Assembly: GCA_034436015.1 (NCBI GenBank)
Contig: DAOTWG010000023.1
Span: 1-47,210, forward strand
Length of the DNA: 47,210 nucleotides
From: DAOTVX01 sp034436015
GTDB taxonomy: Bacteria > Chloroflexota > Anaerolineae > Anaerolineales > Villigracilaceae
Direction of reading: 5' to 3'
Below are positions 7,655 to 16,419 of this stretch, piece by piece (the stretch's first letter is position 1; every line of letters starts with the position of its first letter). Made by a program: the position numbers and the translations under genes. The notes beneath the pieces were generated by a model. It saw nothing but the letters and a program-made list of their open reading frames with translations, was not told the DNA's origin and searched no databases.

Positions 7655-8718
7655 GACTCCCGAGCACGTTGCAACGCGAAAATCGGACGCGACTCGCCAA
7701 CGGTCAATTTGCGACAGTTCTGCACAACTTTGCGTGGACCAAAATCCGCCAGGGCCTCCATATCCTTCTCGGCCAATACGCCCAACTGACGCAAAATTTC
7801 CAGCGCTACTGCCGAACGGACGCGCCTCCCCACATCTCCATCCGAAATTTTAAAAGCAATTCCAACTCCGCGGGAATCAGGCGCCAAAACGCCGGGAATC
7901 AGTCCCATCGCTTGGTATCCTTCCGCGCCTCCTTTGGTGAGGATACGCCCCTCTCCCACCTGCATCAACCGCGTATCGAAAAAGCCCTCACCGCTTACCA
8001 TGTGCGGATAGGCGAGCATGGATTGCACAATCCATTTGCAGGCAGCCATGCGTTCCACGGCCATCCCGCGCGGGTCGCACAAGCGAGCAAATCCCAGCGC
8101 AGCGTTATAGAGCGGCATGGCAAAGGTCGGCGCGGAACACCCATCTATCCCTACCTCGATGTGTTCCACCGGCAAGGCGCACATGGCAGCAAGATATTCG
8201 AGGATGGTTTGTTGGACAGGATGTTGGGGGTTAACGTAATCCGAAATCGGCAGGCCTCGCATACGAGCATGCGCCAGCATCCCGCTGTGTTTACCAGAAC
8301 AATTGTGGTGGTTGGGAGTAAACGGTTCACCTTTCGCCCGCAATCTTTCGGCTGTAGAGGTATCGAGAGGAGGTTGCGCGCCGCACAGTAAATCGCTCTC
8401 TCGAATCCCCGCCTTATCCTGAATACTCCTGACAACGGCAACATGCTCCTCTGTACCCACATGGGAAGCGCAGAGGATGGCAATTTCTTTCGAGGTCAGA
8501 TGGTATGTCTGGGCGCCGCCGAGTTCAAGAAACGGTAAAGCCTGCAACGGCTTCGCGCTCGAACGCAAAAACGCCACCAGGTACGGATCGCCATAGGAGG
8601 CCAGCAACCGGCCCGTTGATTCGACCACGGCGATCGCGCCAAAGTGCACCGACTCGGTGATTTCGCCACGCGTGGTTTCCCAGATGGGTTGATATGTCTC
8701 CGTCATGGGAAATCGCAT
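7651..8718 (-). CDS. asparaginase II family protein (AnsA, Rhizobium type)
   Basis: About 355 residues of the Asparaginase_II family (Pfam PF06089), whose rhizobial members hydrolyse L-asparagine to aspartate and ammonia. It is unrelated to E. coli AnsB. Family motifs seen are FGAIAVVES, FLRSSAKPLQALP, CASHVGTEEHV, HNCSGKHSGML, GIDGCSAPTFAMPL and TKGGAEGYQ. Two ATGs, at 8718 and 8706, are both plausible and neither has a good Shine-Dalgarno; a much longer reading from 8808 is unlikely because it adds an unrelated hydrophobic leader. The gene is coupled to nth by an ATGA overlap. Activity on asparagine is inferred from the family. Confidence 0.88.
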   Translation of the reverse strand: MRFPMTETYQPIWETTRGEITESVHFGAIAVVESTGRLLASYGDPYLVAFLRSSAKPLQALPFLELGGAQTYHLTSKEIAILCASHVGTEEHVAVVRSIQDKAGIRESDLLCGAQPPLDTSTAERLRAKGEPFTPNHHNCSGKHSGMLAHARMRGLPISDYVNPQHPVQQTILEYLAAMCALPVEHIEVGIDGCSAPTFAMPLYNAALGFARLCDPRGMAVERMAACKWIVQSMLAYPHMVSGEGFFDTRLMQVGEGRILTKGGAEGYQAMGLIPGVLAPDSRGVGIAFKISDGDVGRRVRSAVALEILRQLGVLAEKDMEALADFGPRKVVQNCRKLTVGESRPIFALQRARES

Positions 8719-8853
8719 CGTCCAGGGTAAGTTAAGGCAGAGCAGCGCCCAGAGGAGAGACGGTACAAACGCGGCAGAGTTTACCACAAAAAACAACGGG
8801 AGTAGCACTTCAATAGCAGATAATGTCCAAGCCCTTATGTCTAAATCTAGATC

Positions 8854-9035
8854 CGCGTGGCCGGTCTCTCACTTCGGCCTAGAACAAGCGTTGTCTTTGT
8901 ACGGCTTTGACTACAAAATCGGCCTTTTTTGACGTTTTTTCCACCAGGACCAGGAAAAAGCCCCCAATGGAGCACGGCTATGATAGGCCAGAAGACCTTT
9001 ACAGGATCGTAAGACGGCTGTTCTAGGCTGTCGCA
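8854..9035 (+). repeat. dispersed intergenic repeat, copy A
   Basis: This stretch is clearly related to 23834-23997. The shared words, in the same order, are CGCGTGG, CGGTCTCTC, CTTCGG, AACAAGCG, GGCTTTGACT, CAAAAT and GACGTTTT, followed by a looser part that includes AGACGGC/AGACAGC and TGTCGCAG/TGTCACAG. There is no open frame common to both copies. It lies between the divergently oriented asparaginase and sodA genes, upstream of the sodA promoter. Confidence 0.75.
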
Positions 9036-9078
9036 GAACAATCCCCCAATCGAGAATTGCCGATCGAAACTACAGGTT

Positions 9079-9106
9079 TTGACAACTTTTGATATATTTG
9101 TATAAT
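9079..9106 (+). promoter_or_regulatory. near-consensus sigma-70 promoter of sodA
   Basis: TTGACA (9079-9084), a 16-bp A+T-rich spacer, then TATAAT (9101-9106). Both hexamers match the consensus exactly. Transcription should begin near 9113, giving a leader of about 85 nt before the sodA start. Confidence 0.85.
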
Positions 9107-9198
9107 TAAGATAAAAATTGTAACATTTTATACTGTTCTTGCATCTAACAACATGTGACCAATCCGTTGGAGACAATCAGTTTGAGAAAGGAGAACCT

Positions 9199-9816
9199 AT
9201 GTCTTACTATGAATTACCCGACCTTCCTTACGCCTACGACGCTCTCGAACCCTTCATTGATACCCAAACCATGCAACTTCATCATGATAAGCATCACGCC
9301 GCGTACGTCAACAACCTTAACGCAGCCATTGAGAAACACCCCGAACTAGCCTCCCGTTCCCTAGAGGAATTGCTGCGCGATCTCAACGCTGTGCCTGAGG
9401 ATATTCGCACGGTCATTCGCAATCACGGCGGCGGAGCGTGGAATCACACCTTCTTCTGGCACATCATGGCGCCAAACGCCGGCGGCGCGCCGAGCGGCGC
9501 GTTGGCACAAGCCGTCGAGGCCGCTTTTGGTTCGTTCGAGAACTTCAAAGCGGAGTTCGAGAAAGCCGCCAACGGACGTTTTGGCTCCGGTTGGGCTTGG
9601 TTGGTGAAATACAACGGCGGCCTCTCCATTGTATCCACGCCCAATCAGGATAACCCCCTTTCGGAGGGCATGGTTCCCATCCTAGGACTGGACGTTTGGG
9701 AACACGCTTATTACCTTAAGTATCAAAATCGACGCGCGGAATACGTGACTAATTGGTGGAATGTGGTCAATTGGGAGGAGGTTGCGCGTCGCTACGCGCA
9801 TGCGCAATTGCCCTGA
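9199..9816 (+). CDS. sodA: superoxide dismutase, Fe/Mn type
   Basis: It converts superoxide to oxygen and hydrogen peroxide in the cytosol. The 205-residue protein has the full Fe/Mn-SOD pattern: ELPDLPYAYDALEP, the metal-ligand His in LHHDKHHAAYV, the second in WNHTFFW, then LDVWEHAYYLKYQNRRAEYV with the Asp and His ligands. The metal (Mn, Fe or either) cannot be fixed from sequence. AAAGGAG precedes ATG 9199; the longer reading from 9139 is rejected because it would start inside the leader. The gene stands alone behind a strong promoter, as fits a constitutive oxidative-stress defence. Confidence 0.96.
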   Translation: MSYYELPDLPYAYDALEPFIDTQTMQLHHDKHHAAYVNNLNAAIEKHPELASRSLEELLRDLNAVPEDIRTVIRNHGGGAWNHTFFWHIMAPNAGGAPSGALAQAVEAAFGSFENFKAEFEKAANGRFGSGWAWLVKYNGGLSIVSTPNQDNPLSEGMVPILGLDVWEHAYYLKYQNRRAEYVTNWWNVVNWEEVARRYAHAQLP

Positions 9817-9827
9817 ACCCGAGGAAT

Positions 9828-9857
9828 GGGGGGCGGGTATTTCCCTTCCCGCCTCCC
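9828..9857. terminator. hairpin between sodA and the convergent PPDK_N gene
   Basis: GGGGGGCGGG (9828-9837) pairs with CCCGCCTCCC (9848-9857), with one G-T pair and a 10-nt loop. There is no good U-tract on either strand, so termination strength is uncertain. Confidence 0.5.
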
Positions 9858-9872
9858 ACAGTGAGCCGAGGC

Positions 9873-12227
9873 TCAGGCGGCGAGATCCTCGACCTGTTCC
9901 CGATTTTCGACCGAGTCAGCCTCCAGATAAGCAACCGCCCGGCCCATTTCGTCATTCATCACCAAACGGATATGATGCGCCGGGCGGAAGTCCTCTACTT
10001 CGATCAGGCGTAGGCATGCTTGGATCTTTTCATCCACCGTGGTAAAGGCAAGGATACGGTTGGGGGTATCGTAGAAAAAGGCGTGGTTGAAGATCACATC
10101 CTGATCGTGCAAACAGACCGCCAGGGGGAAAATGCGCGCTTCCATCAAATCCTGGAAGAAGTGTGTTCCGAAAGAGGGCTCTGGCGAAGTTCCAATGGTC
10201 CTACCCGAAAGTTCAACCAGAGCGCAGGTGTTATAAATATCGCCATAGCCAACGTGTACCCCCACCTCTGGAGTAGCCGTGCCCCAACGCCCTGGTCCAA
10301 CACAGATAAAGGAATTCTTGGTCATCCTAGCGTTGACTTCGCTAATGGCGCGTCGCAACCGTGCGCGTTCTGCGGCTGTTCCCAGGGAGAAATACGCTTC
10401 CGTTACGAACACCACGTAGCGAATGCCGGAGACCATCCCGCGCGGCACCATGCGGTGCGTGGTGAAGATGATGTCTTCAGCAGGCAAGTCCTCCGGCAGG
10501 GCAATTTCGCCCTCATTGCTGAAATGACTTTGCGGCCGGCATTGCAACAAGGTGATGAAAATCGGCGGCGAGGAATTGCCGGTCTCCTGGATGTGAAGGG
10601 TAAATTCAATATCCACCGGGGCCTGATAGTGCGTTTCAAGCACTTTCAGGATTGTACGCATACGGTTGGCAAACGGAGTACGGCGCAAGAGTTCATCGAA
10701 GGTGATGACTAGACGCTTCTTATCCACCAGCGCGGTCCGCAGGCCGGTCAGATACCCGTCCTCCTCGACCTGAGCAATATACCGGACGGGAGGATAGCGC
10801 CCGTTTAACACAGCATGCACGGGAAGGGTTTTGAACTTATTTTCAGCCAGGTCGATCAAGTCCACATATTGCTGGGAATAATGACGGATGGTTTTAACGG
10901 AATCGGCCGGATGCAACGTAGGATGGCTGAGCGCTACCAGCCGCGGGAAATCGTTGCCCGTCTGCTCCACCGCACGCGTCCCCAGCCCCCAGACCAGGCG
11001 CACGAAGCCGTCTTCTTTTCGTATCTGCGGCGACCAGCGGTATAGGTTGCGGCTGAACGCCACGCCGGCCGCGTGCGGCAAATGATACTGACCATACTGT
11101 TCCCCCTCGACGATCTGCAACAGGATGGCCAGTCGCTCATCGTAATCAATCAACCCCTTCTGCCGACGATAAAGCAGAACATCGGGATTGAGGCCGCTGG
11201 CGTAAATCAAGGCAATAGCTTTCGTGAGCGCCTTGAGATTTTCCTCCAGCTTGCCCTGATTCGGCAGAAAAAAACTCTCATACTTACCGGCGAAGGAAGT
11301 GCCAAAATTATCTTCGAGCAGACTGGAAGAACGGACGATCAACGGTCGCTGGCCGCACTCTGCCAGCACATCCCGCAAGAGAGCCGAAATATCATCGGGC
11401 AATCGCCCGGCCGCGAACTCCCTCCGCAAGACAGGGTACTCGGCGCGAATCTGCTCTTCGGATTTGTATTTCTGATCGCCCCAGCGTAGGAGGCGGTTCA
11501 AGGACATAAAGGAATACAACACATCACAACCGATAAAAAAGGAAATCGGCAAACGCAAGCACTGACGAATCTCCTCGCCTCCCACTTCCTGCAAGATACG
11601 CGCTGCCAACAACAACCCGGCCGCTTTCCCGCCAATTTTCCCTTGTCCAATTTTGCGATGGCGGATTTCTTTCAAATCGGCCACCGTGAACCAACGGCGG
11701 GCAAGGTTAATGTAGGCCAGTTGATCGCTAATCATGGTGCGAATCAACACAGCCTTGATTTCCTGTAGACGCGCTTCATAACGGGCTCGCTCTTTTGGCA
11801 GCATGGCCTCAATCGCCTCTGCCTGCGCGAAGAGCATGTCTTGCGGCGCCAGTTCGGGATTGAAGGTAATCAAATCCGGACGTTCATGGCTGCGCTCACT
11901 GACCGCCTGACGAACGATTTCCTCGAATTCTTCATAGGGCAGGTTATAGGCAAAATAAAAGTCTGTCAGGTGCTCGCGAATGCGTTCCAGGCGAGTTTCC
12001 CAAACCGCCGCCGGCTCATCTACATAGGGAGAGCGCAGCCCTTCTCGCTTCTGGGATTCAATCGCTTCCCGGCGCACCTCCTCCTCAAAGGCTTCGGGAG
12101 TGATGACTCCGCGCCCGAACATCTCCTCGCGCATGCGCGCCCGGATACGCGCGCTCAGGATAGGATATTGATTGAGCGTCAAGTAAATGCTTAGGACGCG
12201 ATCTTCGGATGGAGGAGGAAGAGTCAT
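9873..12227 (-). CDS. PEP synthase/PPDK ATP-binding-domain protein without phosphohistidine domain
   Basis: This 784-residue protein has the ATP-grasp half of PEP synthase/pyruvate phosphate dikinase (PPDK_N, PF01326): IGGKAAGLLLAARIL near residue 200, RSSSLLEDNFGTSFAGKYES near 300, and VEGEQYGQYHLP then AGVAFSRN near 370-390. The swivelling phosphohistidine domain (GGxTSHAA) and the PEP/pyruvate TIM barrel are absent, so it cannot make PEP by itself. About 190 charged residues precede the ATP-grasp. The C-terminal part carries CVGPGRWGTATPEVGV and SFGTHFFQDLMEARIF, a conserved extension in uncharacterised relatives. It may phosphorylate or activate something else, but the substrate is unknown. 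The start at 12227 is not backed by a strong Shine-Dalgarno. Confidence 0.8.
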   Translation of the reverse strand: MTLPPPSEDRVLSIYLTLNQYPILSARIRARMREEMFGRGVITPEAFEEEVRREAIESQKREGLRSPYVDEPAAVWETRLERIREHLTDFYFAYNLPYEEFEEIVRQAVSERSHERPDLITFNPELAPQDMLFAQAEAIEAMLPKERARYEARLQEIKAVLIRTMISDQLAYINLARRWFTVADLKEIRHRKIGQGKIGGKAAGLLLAARILQEVGGEEIRQCLRLPISFFIGCDVLYSFMSLNRLLRWGDQKYKSEEQIRAEYPVLRREFAAGRLPDDISALLRDVLAECGQRPLIVRSSSLLEDNFGTSFAGKYESFFLPNQGKLEENLKALTKAIALIYASGLNPDVLLYRRQKGLIDYDERLAILLQIVEGEQYGQYHLPHAAGVAFSRNLYRWSPQIRKEDGFVRLVWGLGTRAVEQTGNDFPRLVALSHPTLHPADSVKTIRHYSQQYVDLIDLAENKFKTLPVHAVLNGRYPPVRYIAQVEEDGYLTGLRTALVDKKRLVITFDELLRRTPFANRMRTILKVLETHYQAPVDIEFTLHIQETGNSSPPIFITLLQCRPQSHFSNEGEIALPEDLPAEDIIFTTHRMVPRGMVSGIRYVVFVTEAYFSLGTAAERARLRRAISEVNARMTKNSFICVGPGRWGTATPEVGVHVGYGDIYNTCALVELSGRTIGTSPEPSFGTHFFQDLMEARIFPLAVCLHDQDVIFNHAFFYDTPNRILAFTTVDEKIQACLRLIEVEDFRPAHHIRLVMNDEMGRAVAYLEADSVENREQVEDLAA

Positions 12228-12331
12228 AGGCGCTTCTCACCCATCGCATCAGAAGCGTGAAAAAGGTTACCACCGCTATCAGACTACCCCATAAGTTCGC
12301 GGCCGTCAAGGTCCGGAGACTGGCAACAAAA

Positions 12332-12355
12332 AACGTCAGGACTTCGCCTGACGTT
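12332..12355 (-). terminator. rho-independent terminator after dnaN
   Basis: AACGTCAGG (12332-12340), loop ACTTCG, CCTGACGTT (12347-12355). Read on the minus strand, the 9-bp stem is followed by a run of six T. It lies 20 bp beyond the dnaN stop. Confidence 0.85.
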
Positions 12356-12374
12356 CTTCACGCATGAGCACGGG

Positions 12375-13505
12375 TCATCCCAGGTGCATAGGCATGATCA
12401 CATGGACAAAACTATCATCGCCAACCGGGCGGATTACGCCCGGAGCGTTCGGTGTGGTCGTTTCCAGCGCCACGTTCGGCGTCTTGATGACTTCCAATAC
12501 CTCACGTAGGAAACGCACGTTGAACGCGATCAGCAGGCCCTGCCCTTCTACCGTTGCGGTGATGACCGTTTCGTTCGAACCAGTCTCCTCCGCATACGCC
12601 GAAATTTCGACCTCGCCCGGTTCGGCATCGCCCGCCGGCTTGATGTTGACCCGCGCTACATTGGAACCTTCGCGCGCAAAGATTTCCGCCTGCTTGCAAG
12701 CCTTTAGCATGGCCGGCGTGGGCAGGATGGTGCGCGACTTGTACGTGCGCGGGATGATTTGTTTGTAATCCGGGTACGTGCCGTCAATCAACTGCGACAC
12801 GAGTTCAATGTCTTTCACGCGAAAGATGACCTGGCCGCGTCCTTTGGGCAGCATCATAGCGACCTCTTCGTCCCCATCGGCAGCGATGCGCGCCAGTTCG
12901 CTTAACGCGCGCGCCGGAATAATGACGCTCAGCGGTTGAGTCGCCGGCTTGGCAAGAGTCGCCTTGCGCTCAGAGAGGCGGAATCCATCCGCCGCCGCCA
13001 TGGCAATCTGATCGCCCTCCACCATGACCAGAACGCCCATCAGCACCGGCCGCGCCTCATCTTGCGAGGCGGCAAAGACCACCTGTTGGATCATCTCCTT
13101 GAAGTCGGACACCTTGAGCAGAATCGCTCCGTCCATTTCGGCAACGGGCAACGGTGGAAATTCCTGCGCATCAATGCATTTCATGTCGGCGTTGGACGTA
13201 CTGCAACGCACGTTAAGGGTCTGCGTAGCCACATTCAGACTCAAGCTGACCGGTCCGGCTGGCAATATGCTGACCAGGTCGGCAAACGTGCGCGCCGGTG
13301 CTGTAGTGGAACCCTCTTCCTCGACCTTCGCGCCAACCCAGCAGGTGATACCCAATTCCAGATTGGTCGCGGAAAGGCGCAAACGACCTTCGTCCGTCGC
13401 GACCAGGACGTTTGAGAGCACCGGCAGCGTGGTGCGCGGCGAAACCGCCCTTGAGACGACACTGAGGCCATGAGCCAGGTTTTCTTGAAGTACGGTTACT
13501 TTCAT
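12375..13505 (-). CDS. dnaN: DNA polymerase III sliding clamp (beta subunit)
   Basis: A 376-residue processivity clamp that dimerises around DNA and tethers the replicative polymerase. Three clamp domains are readable: MKVTVLQENLAHGLSVVSRA then LPVLSNVLV at the N-terminus, EFPPLP then FKEMIQQVVFAASQDEARPVLMGV in the middle, and LIDGTYPDYKQIIPRTYKS opening the third. The C-terminus DDSFVHVIMPMHLG is the usual clamp ending (VMPMR[LI]). GAGAGGA lies upstream of the ATG. It is not beside dnaA, recF or gyrB, so it is not in the classical origin cluster. It has its own strong terminator. Confidence 0.97.
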   Translation of the reverse strand: MKVTVLQENLAHGLSVVSRAVSPRTTLPVLSNVLVATDEGRLRLSATNLELGITCWVGAKVEEEGSTTAPARTFADLVSILPAGPVSLSLNVATQTLNVRCSTSNADMKCIDAQEFPPLPVAEMDGAILLKVSDFKEMIQQVVFAASQDEARPVLMGVLVMVEGDQIAMAAADGFRLSERKATLAKPATQPLSVIIPARALSELARIAADGDEEVAMMLPKGRGQVIFRVKDIELVSQLIDGTYPDYKQIIPRTYKSRTILPTPAMLKACKQAEIFAREGSNVARVNIKPAGDAEPGEVEISAYAEETGSNETVITATVEGQGLLIAFNVRFLREVLEVIKTPNVALETTTPNAPGVIRPVGDDSFVHVIMPMHLG

Positions 13506-13638
13506 CGTTCAGTCCTCTCCAGGGTCAAGGATATTCTGAAAGGCAAAATCGCAAAGAGATTTTGAGCACGCAAGTCCTGCCGGCCAGAGCTTGTAGACAA
13601 CTCGAACCGCCGACAACGATTGTATGGGCGCGAGGACC

Positions 13639-15564
13639 TCAATCCACTATCATGCTCATGCCCATCATCAGGAGGCCAAAGAGAATCTGCAAGAGGAAAA
13701 CCCCCCCCAGGATCGAGAGAGCAATCAGCCAAGCGGAAGGGATGCCGGCCGGTCGAAGCGGGCGTCCCTCTGCCAGATGGCGCAACGTGAGAGCTGTCTG
13801 TCGCATCGTCATCGCATCAGAAGGCGCACTGCTCCACACCCACTTACCTTGCCTGCGCGGGACAAGCAATCGGTAACCGTCAAACTCCTCCAGCCATTGG
13901 CGCCAAGCAGACGGCAAGGTAAAGGCGGTATCGGCAGGGAGGACTACAGCACGCGGGGCCGACTCAACGGCGATTTTCCGGGAAACAGGCGCGAGGGTCG
14001 CTGCCAGGGCAGGGGCCTGGTCTCGAATTGCCGCCAACATCGCCTGAGCGAAGCCATCCTCAGGATCCAAAACCAAAACCGGGAAGGCAGCGTGTTTCTC
14101 GGCCAGCGCGACTGCCGCCCGGCGACCATCATCGCGCAACACCAGCGCATGATATACGGCCAGCAAGACGAATAACAACACTAAGCGTAGATCCTCTAAT
14201 AATAAAAGCGTCAAGCCGGCAGGCGGTTCTCCTAGAACGGTCAGGAGAAGATGATAGAGCGTGCGTCCTGCCGAAACCATGCCGCCTACCACGCCGGCAA
14301 ACAAAGCCAGGTAGAGATATGCCTTGCGGATGACGGAACGGCGGGCATGGTCGCCGGCCTCGCCGGCGCGCCAGGCTTCGCGCTGCATCGGCCACCAGGT
14401 CAACCACCAGAGCGGCAACGCCGCGAGCAGCGTGGCCAGGGAGGTCGCCAGATCGTTCCGCACCGCGCCTATCGCGCCGCCAATTTCCAGCCAGAACATA
14501 TGCGTGAGGAAACGCAACAACAGGTTCAAACCAAACACGGTCGCGGCCAGGCCGGCCACAGCCAGGATGTAAAAATACAACCGCCGCATGGCCGCGCGTT
14601 GGGGCGCGTCTGGGACCTCTCTCAAGGTACGCGCCAGCACAGTCCAATAGTATCCCCAAAGACCGCCCAGGGTAATTGCCGTCGCGAGTGGTTTCGCGAT
14701 TGCATTCAGCAAGGCGACAAAGGTCATTGACTCTCCAAGCCAAACGCGCAGAATCCAATACACGACGATGGCGCCGGAAGTCAACACAGCGCCCACGCCA
14801 ACCAGAGACAGGAGGTACAGAAGCGCCAGCCGCAGCAAGGATTGTCGCTCTGCCTCCTCCGTGATGGAGTGCTGTATCGTCAACCAGAAACCCAGCCAGA
14901 CCGCTGTCCCTACCACCGCCAGAGCCAGGCCGTTTACCCAACCGCCAAGGAGTGCGCGGTAAGTCAGCACATCCGCCTGCCCTGCCAATACGAAATACAA
15001 TAACTGCTGTACGCCGATAAGGAGCAGAATCAACCCATAAAGCATCCAGACGTAGCGATACAGGCGGCGCACGTCGGCGAACACCGGTCGCCAGCCGAGA
15101 ATCTTCCAGTCTGCACGCAGCACCGTCCAGAAGTAAACGGCTGCCAGCATATTCATGGCAAGGGCAATGAAATTATCGCTCCAGCTCTGCTGTCTGCCAA
15201 TCCAGGCGAGCGTGACTGGCAATCCGGTCAGGGTCAGGAGTGCACGCGTGAACAGAGCGAGGAGGTTCTGTACACAGGGAATCAGAGTCGCGACCAGGCT
15301 GCCGTACAGGAACAGCGCGCGCGTAGAAGAAGCGCGCTCTTCTTCCTCGCGACGGGTTAGGCCTTGTGCCACCCCCCAGTGAACACCGAACACCGGCACA
15401 CCAACGAGCAAGAGCGCCAGGGCGGTGGCCAGTCGCTCCGCACCGCCGCCCAAGGTGGCAGTCGCGTCCAGCGATTCGCGCGCCAACCCGATCAGCCCCC
15501 AGAGTACCACCTCCAGGCTGAGAAAGGCTACCAGATACAGGTACAGGCGTCGAATAGTACGCAT
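13639..15564 (-). CDS. multi-pass membrane protein with DUF5671-type repeats
   Basis: A 641-residue inner-membrane protein of unknown function. The unit RRLYLYLVAFLSL-VVLWGLIGLARE recurs with variation: RRLYRYVWMLYGLILLLIG, RRLYFYILAVAGLAATVFG and RKAYLYLALFAGVVGGMVS. This is the DUF5671 pattern of repeated four-helix modules, and I count roughly 16 hydrophobic segments. A soluble segment of about 150 residues, LALAEKHAAFPVLVLDPEDGF onward, precedes a last helix (ALSILGGVFLLQILFGLLMM). The start at 15564 is chosen because GGAGGAGAG precedes it. It follows the small membrane-anchored protein by 28 bp and is probably cotranscribed with it. Confidence 0.75.
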   Translation of the reverse strand: MRTIRRLYLYLVAFLSLEVVLWGLIGLARESLDATATLGGGAERLATALALLLVGVPVFGVHWGVAQGLTRREEEERASSTRALFLYGSLVATLIPCVQNLLALFTRALLTLTGLPVTLAWIGRQQSWSDNFIALAMNMLAAVYFWTVLRADWKILGWRPVFADVRRLYRYVWMLYGLILLLIGVQQLLYFVLAGQADVLTYRALLGGWVNGLALAVVGTAVWLGFWLTIQHSITEEAERQSLLRLALLYLLSLVGVGAVLTSGAIVVYWILRVWLGESMTFVALLNAIAKPLATAITLGGLWGYYWTVLARTLREVPDAPQRAAMRRLYFYILAVAGLAATVFGLNLLLRFLTHMFWLEIGGAIGAVRNDLATSLATLLAALPLWWLTWWPMQREAWRAGEAGDHARRSVIRKAYLYLALFAGVVGGMVSAGRTLYHLLLTVLGEPPAGLTLLLLEDLRLVLLFVLLAVYHALVLRDDGRRAAVALAEKHAAFPVLVLDPEDGFAQAMLAAIRDQAPALAATLAPVSRKIAVESAPRAVVLPADTAFTLPSAWRQWLEEFDGYRLLVPRRQGKWVWSSAPSDAMTMRQTALTLRHLAEGRPLRPAGIPSAWLIALSILGGVFLLQILFGLLMMGMSMIVD

Positions 15565-15592
15565 TACACTCTCCTCCTCTCCACACCTGAGG

Positions 15593-16081
15593 TCAATCCC
15601 CCGAGGGGGCAACTTCCACTTTCTGATACCACTCCCAACCCCAGTAGGGGTAAGGCAGGCGGGTAATCTTCCATTGACCATTCTGTTGAATGAGCGAGGC
15701 TTTTTCTACGTTGTTCCAACCGCGGCCGCCAAACGGCCCACCCGCGCTATAGGCAACCGTCACCTCGACCCAGGCCTGCGAACCGCTCTGAGTCGTTTGC
15801 CCAATACGCACGCCGGTCGCATTGAGACCTTGCGGGTTGCTCAGGAAGGTCTGTTCGAACGAGGTGTACGAGGGCTTATGCTCCTGTTCCGCCAGATAAC
15901 TATAGGCGCGTGGGTAATCACCTTTTTGAATGGCAAGGATGTAATTACGTACCACCCCTTCCGGCGTATCCTCGCTCCCGTAGTCAGGAACCTGGTGGCG
16001 GGTAAAAAATAGTGCCAGCGAGATGACCATCAAGACAGCAACAAAAATTAGAATACCAACCAAGAAACGATCCTGCTTCAT
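15593..16081 (-). CDS. membrane-anchored NTF2-like (DUF4878-type) protein
   Basis: A 162-residue protein with one N-terminal helix (FLVGILIFVAVLMVISLALFF), then an extracytoplasmic domain beginning TPEGVVRNYILAIQKGDYPRAYSYL and ending KASLIQQNGQWKITRLPYP. That layout (helix, YxxAYxxL, strand-rich end with xGxWKI) is the NTF2/DUF4878 fold, which often binds lipids or small ligands at the cell surface. No catalytic residues can be named. AAAGGAGGCG before the ATG fixes the start. It is first in a two-gene unit with the DUF5671-like protein, suggesting a joint envelope role; the role itself is unknown. Confidence 0.65.
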   Translation of the reverse strand: MKQDRFLVGILIFVAVLMVISLALFFTRHQVPDYGSEDTPEGVVRNYILAIQKGDYPRAYSYLAEQEHKPSYTSFEQTFLSNPQGLNATGVRIGQTTQSGSQAWVEVTVAYSAGGPFGGRGWNNVEKASLIQQNGQWKITRLPYPYWGWEWYQKVEVAPSGD

Positions 16082-16170
16082 GACGCCTCCTTTGGGAACT
16101 GTAATGATTGTATAATCGGTTGAGGAAAAAAGCAAGTAGGATAAATCGCCTCCCATAGCCATAAAAAACC

Positions 16171-16200
16171 AGCCGGTTTCCTCTTCTTCAACATCCGGCT
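16171..16200 (-). terminator. weak terminator-like hairpin
   Basis: AGCCGG (16171-16176) and CCGGCT (16195-16200) form a 6-bp stem with an 18-nt loop. On the minus strand it is followed by GGTTTTTTAT. It lies downstream of the stronger hairpin at 16284-16321. Confidence 0.35.
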
Positions 16201-16283
16201 TCATGGAAGGTCACGCTCCCGTGTAGCACTTTCCCCAAAGCAGGGAAGCGTGTGGGTCCTCGAGCAAGACCCCATATAAAAAC

Positions 16284-16321
16284 GCTTCGCTACAGGACGC
16301 GCCTACGTCCTGTAGCGAAGC
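16284..16321 (-). terminator. strong rho-independent terminator after the Sua5/YrdC gene
   Basis: GCTTCGCTACAGGAC (16284-16298) and GTCCTGTAGCGAAGC (16307-16321) form a perfect 15-bp stem with an 8-nt loop. On the minus strand GTTTTTATATGG follows, giving a U-tract. Confidence 0.85.
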
Positions 16322-16419
16322 CTACCCAAGGAGGAGAATGCAACTTTGATTATACAAAGCGGGATTAAAATAACCTGAAAGCCAAATAAGAATTTTGTTA
16401 GAATTTGTCGGGCAAAAAC

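Noticed and set aside
13505..13640. Replication origin next to dnaN
   Set aside because: No cluster of DnaA boxes and no dnaA, recF or gyrB nearby; only one weak box-like TTGTCTACA on the minus strand.
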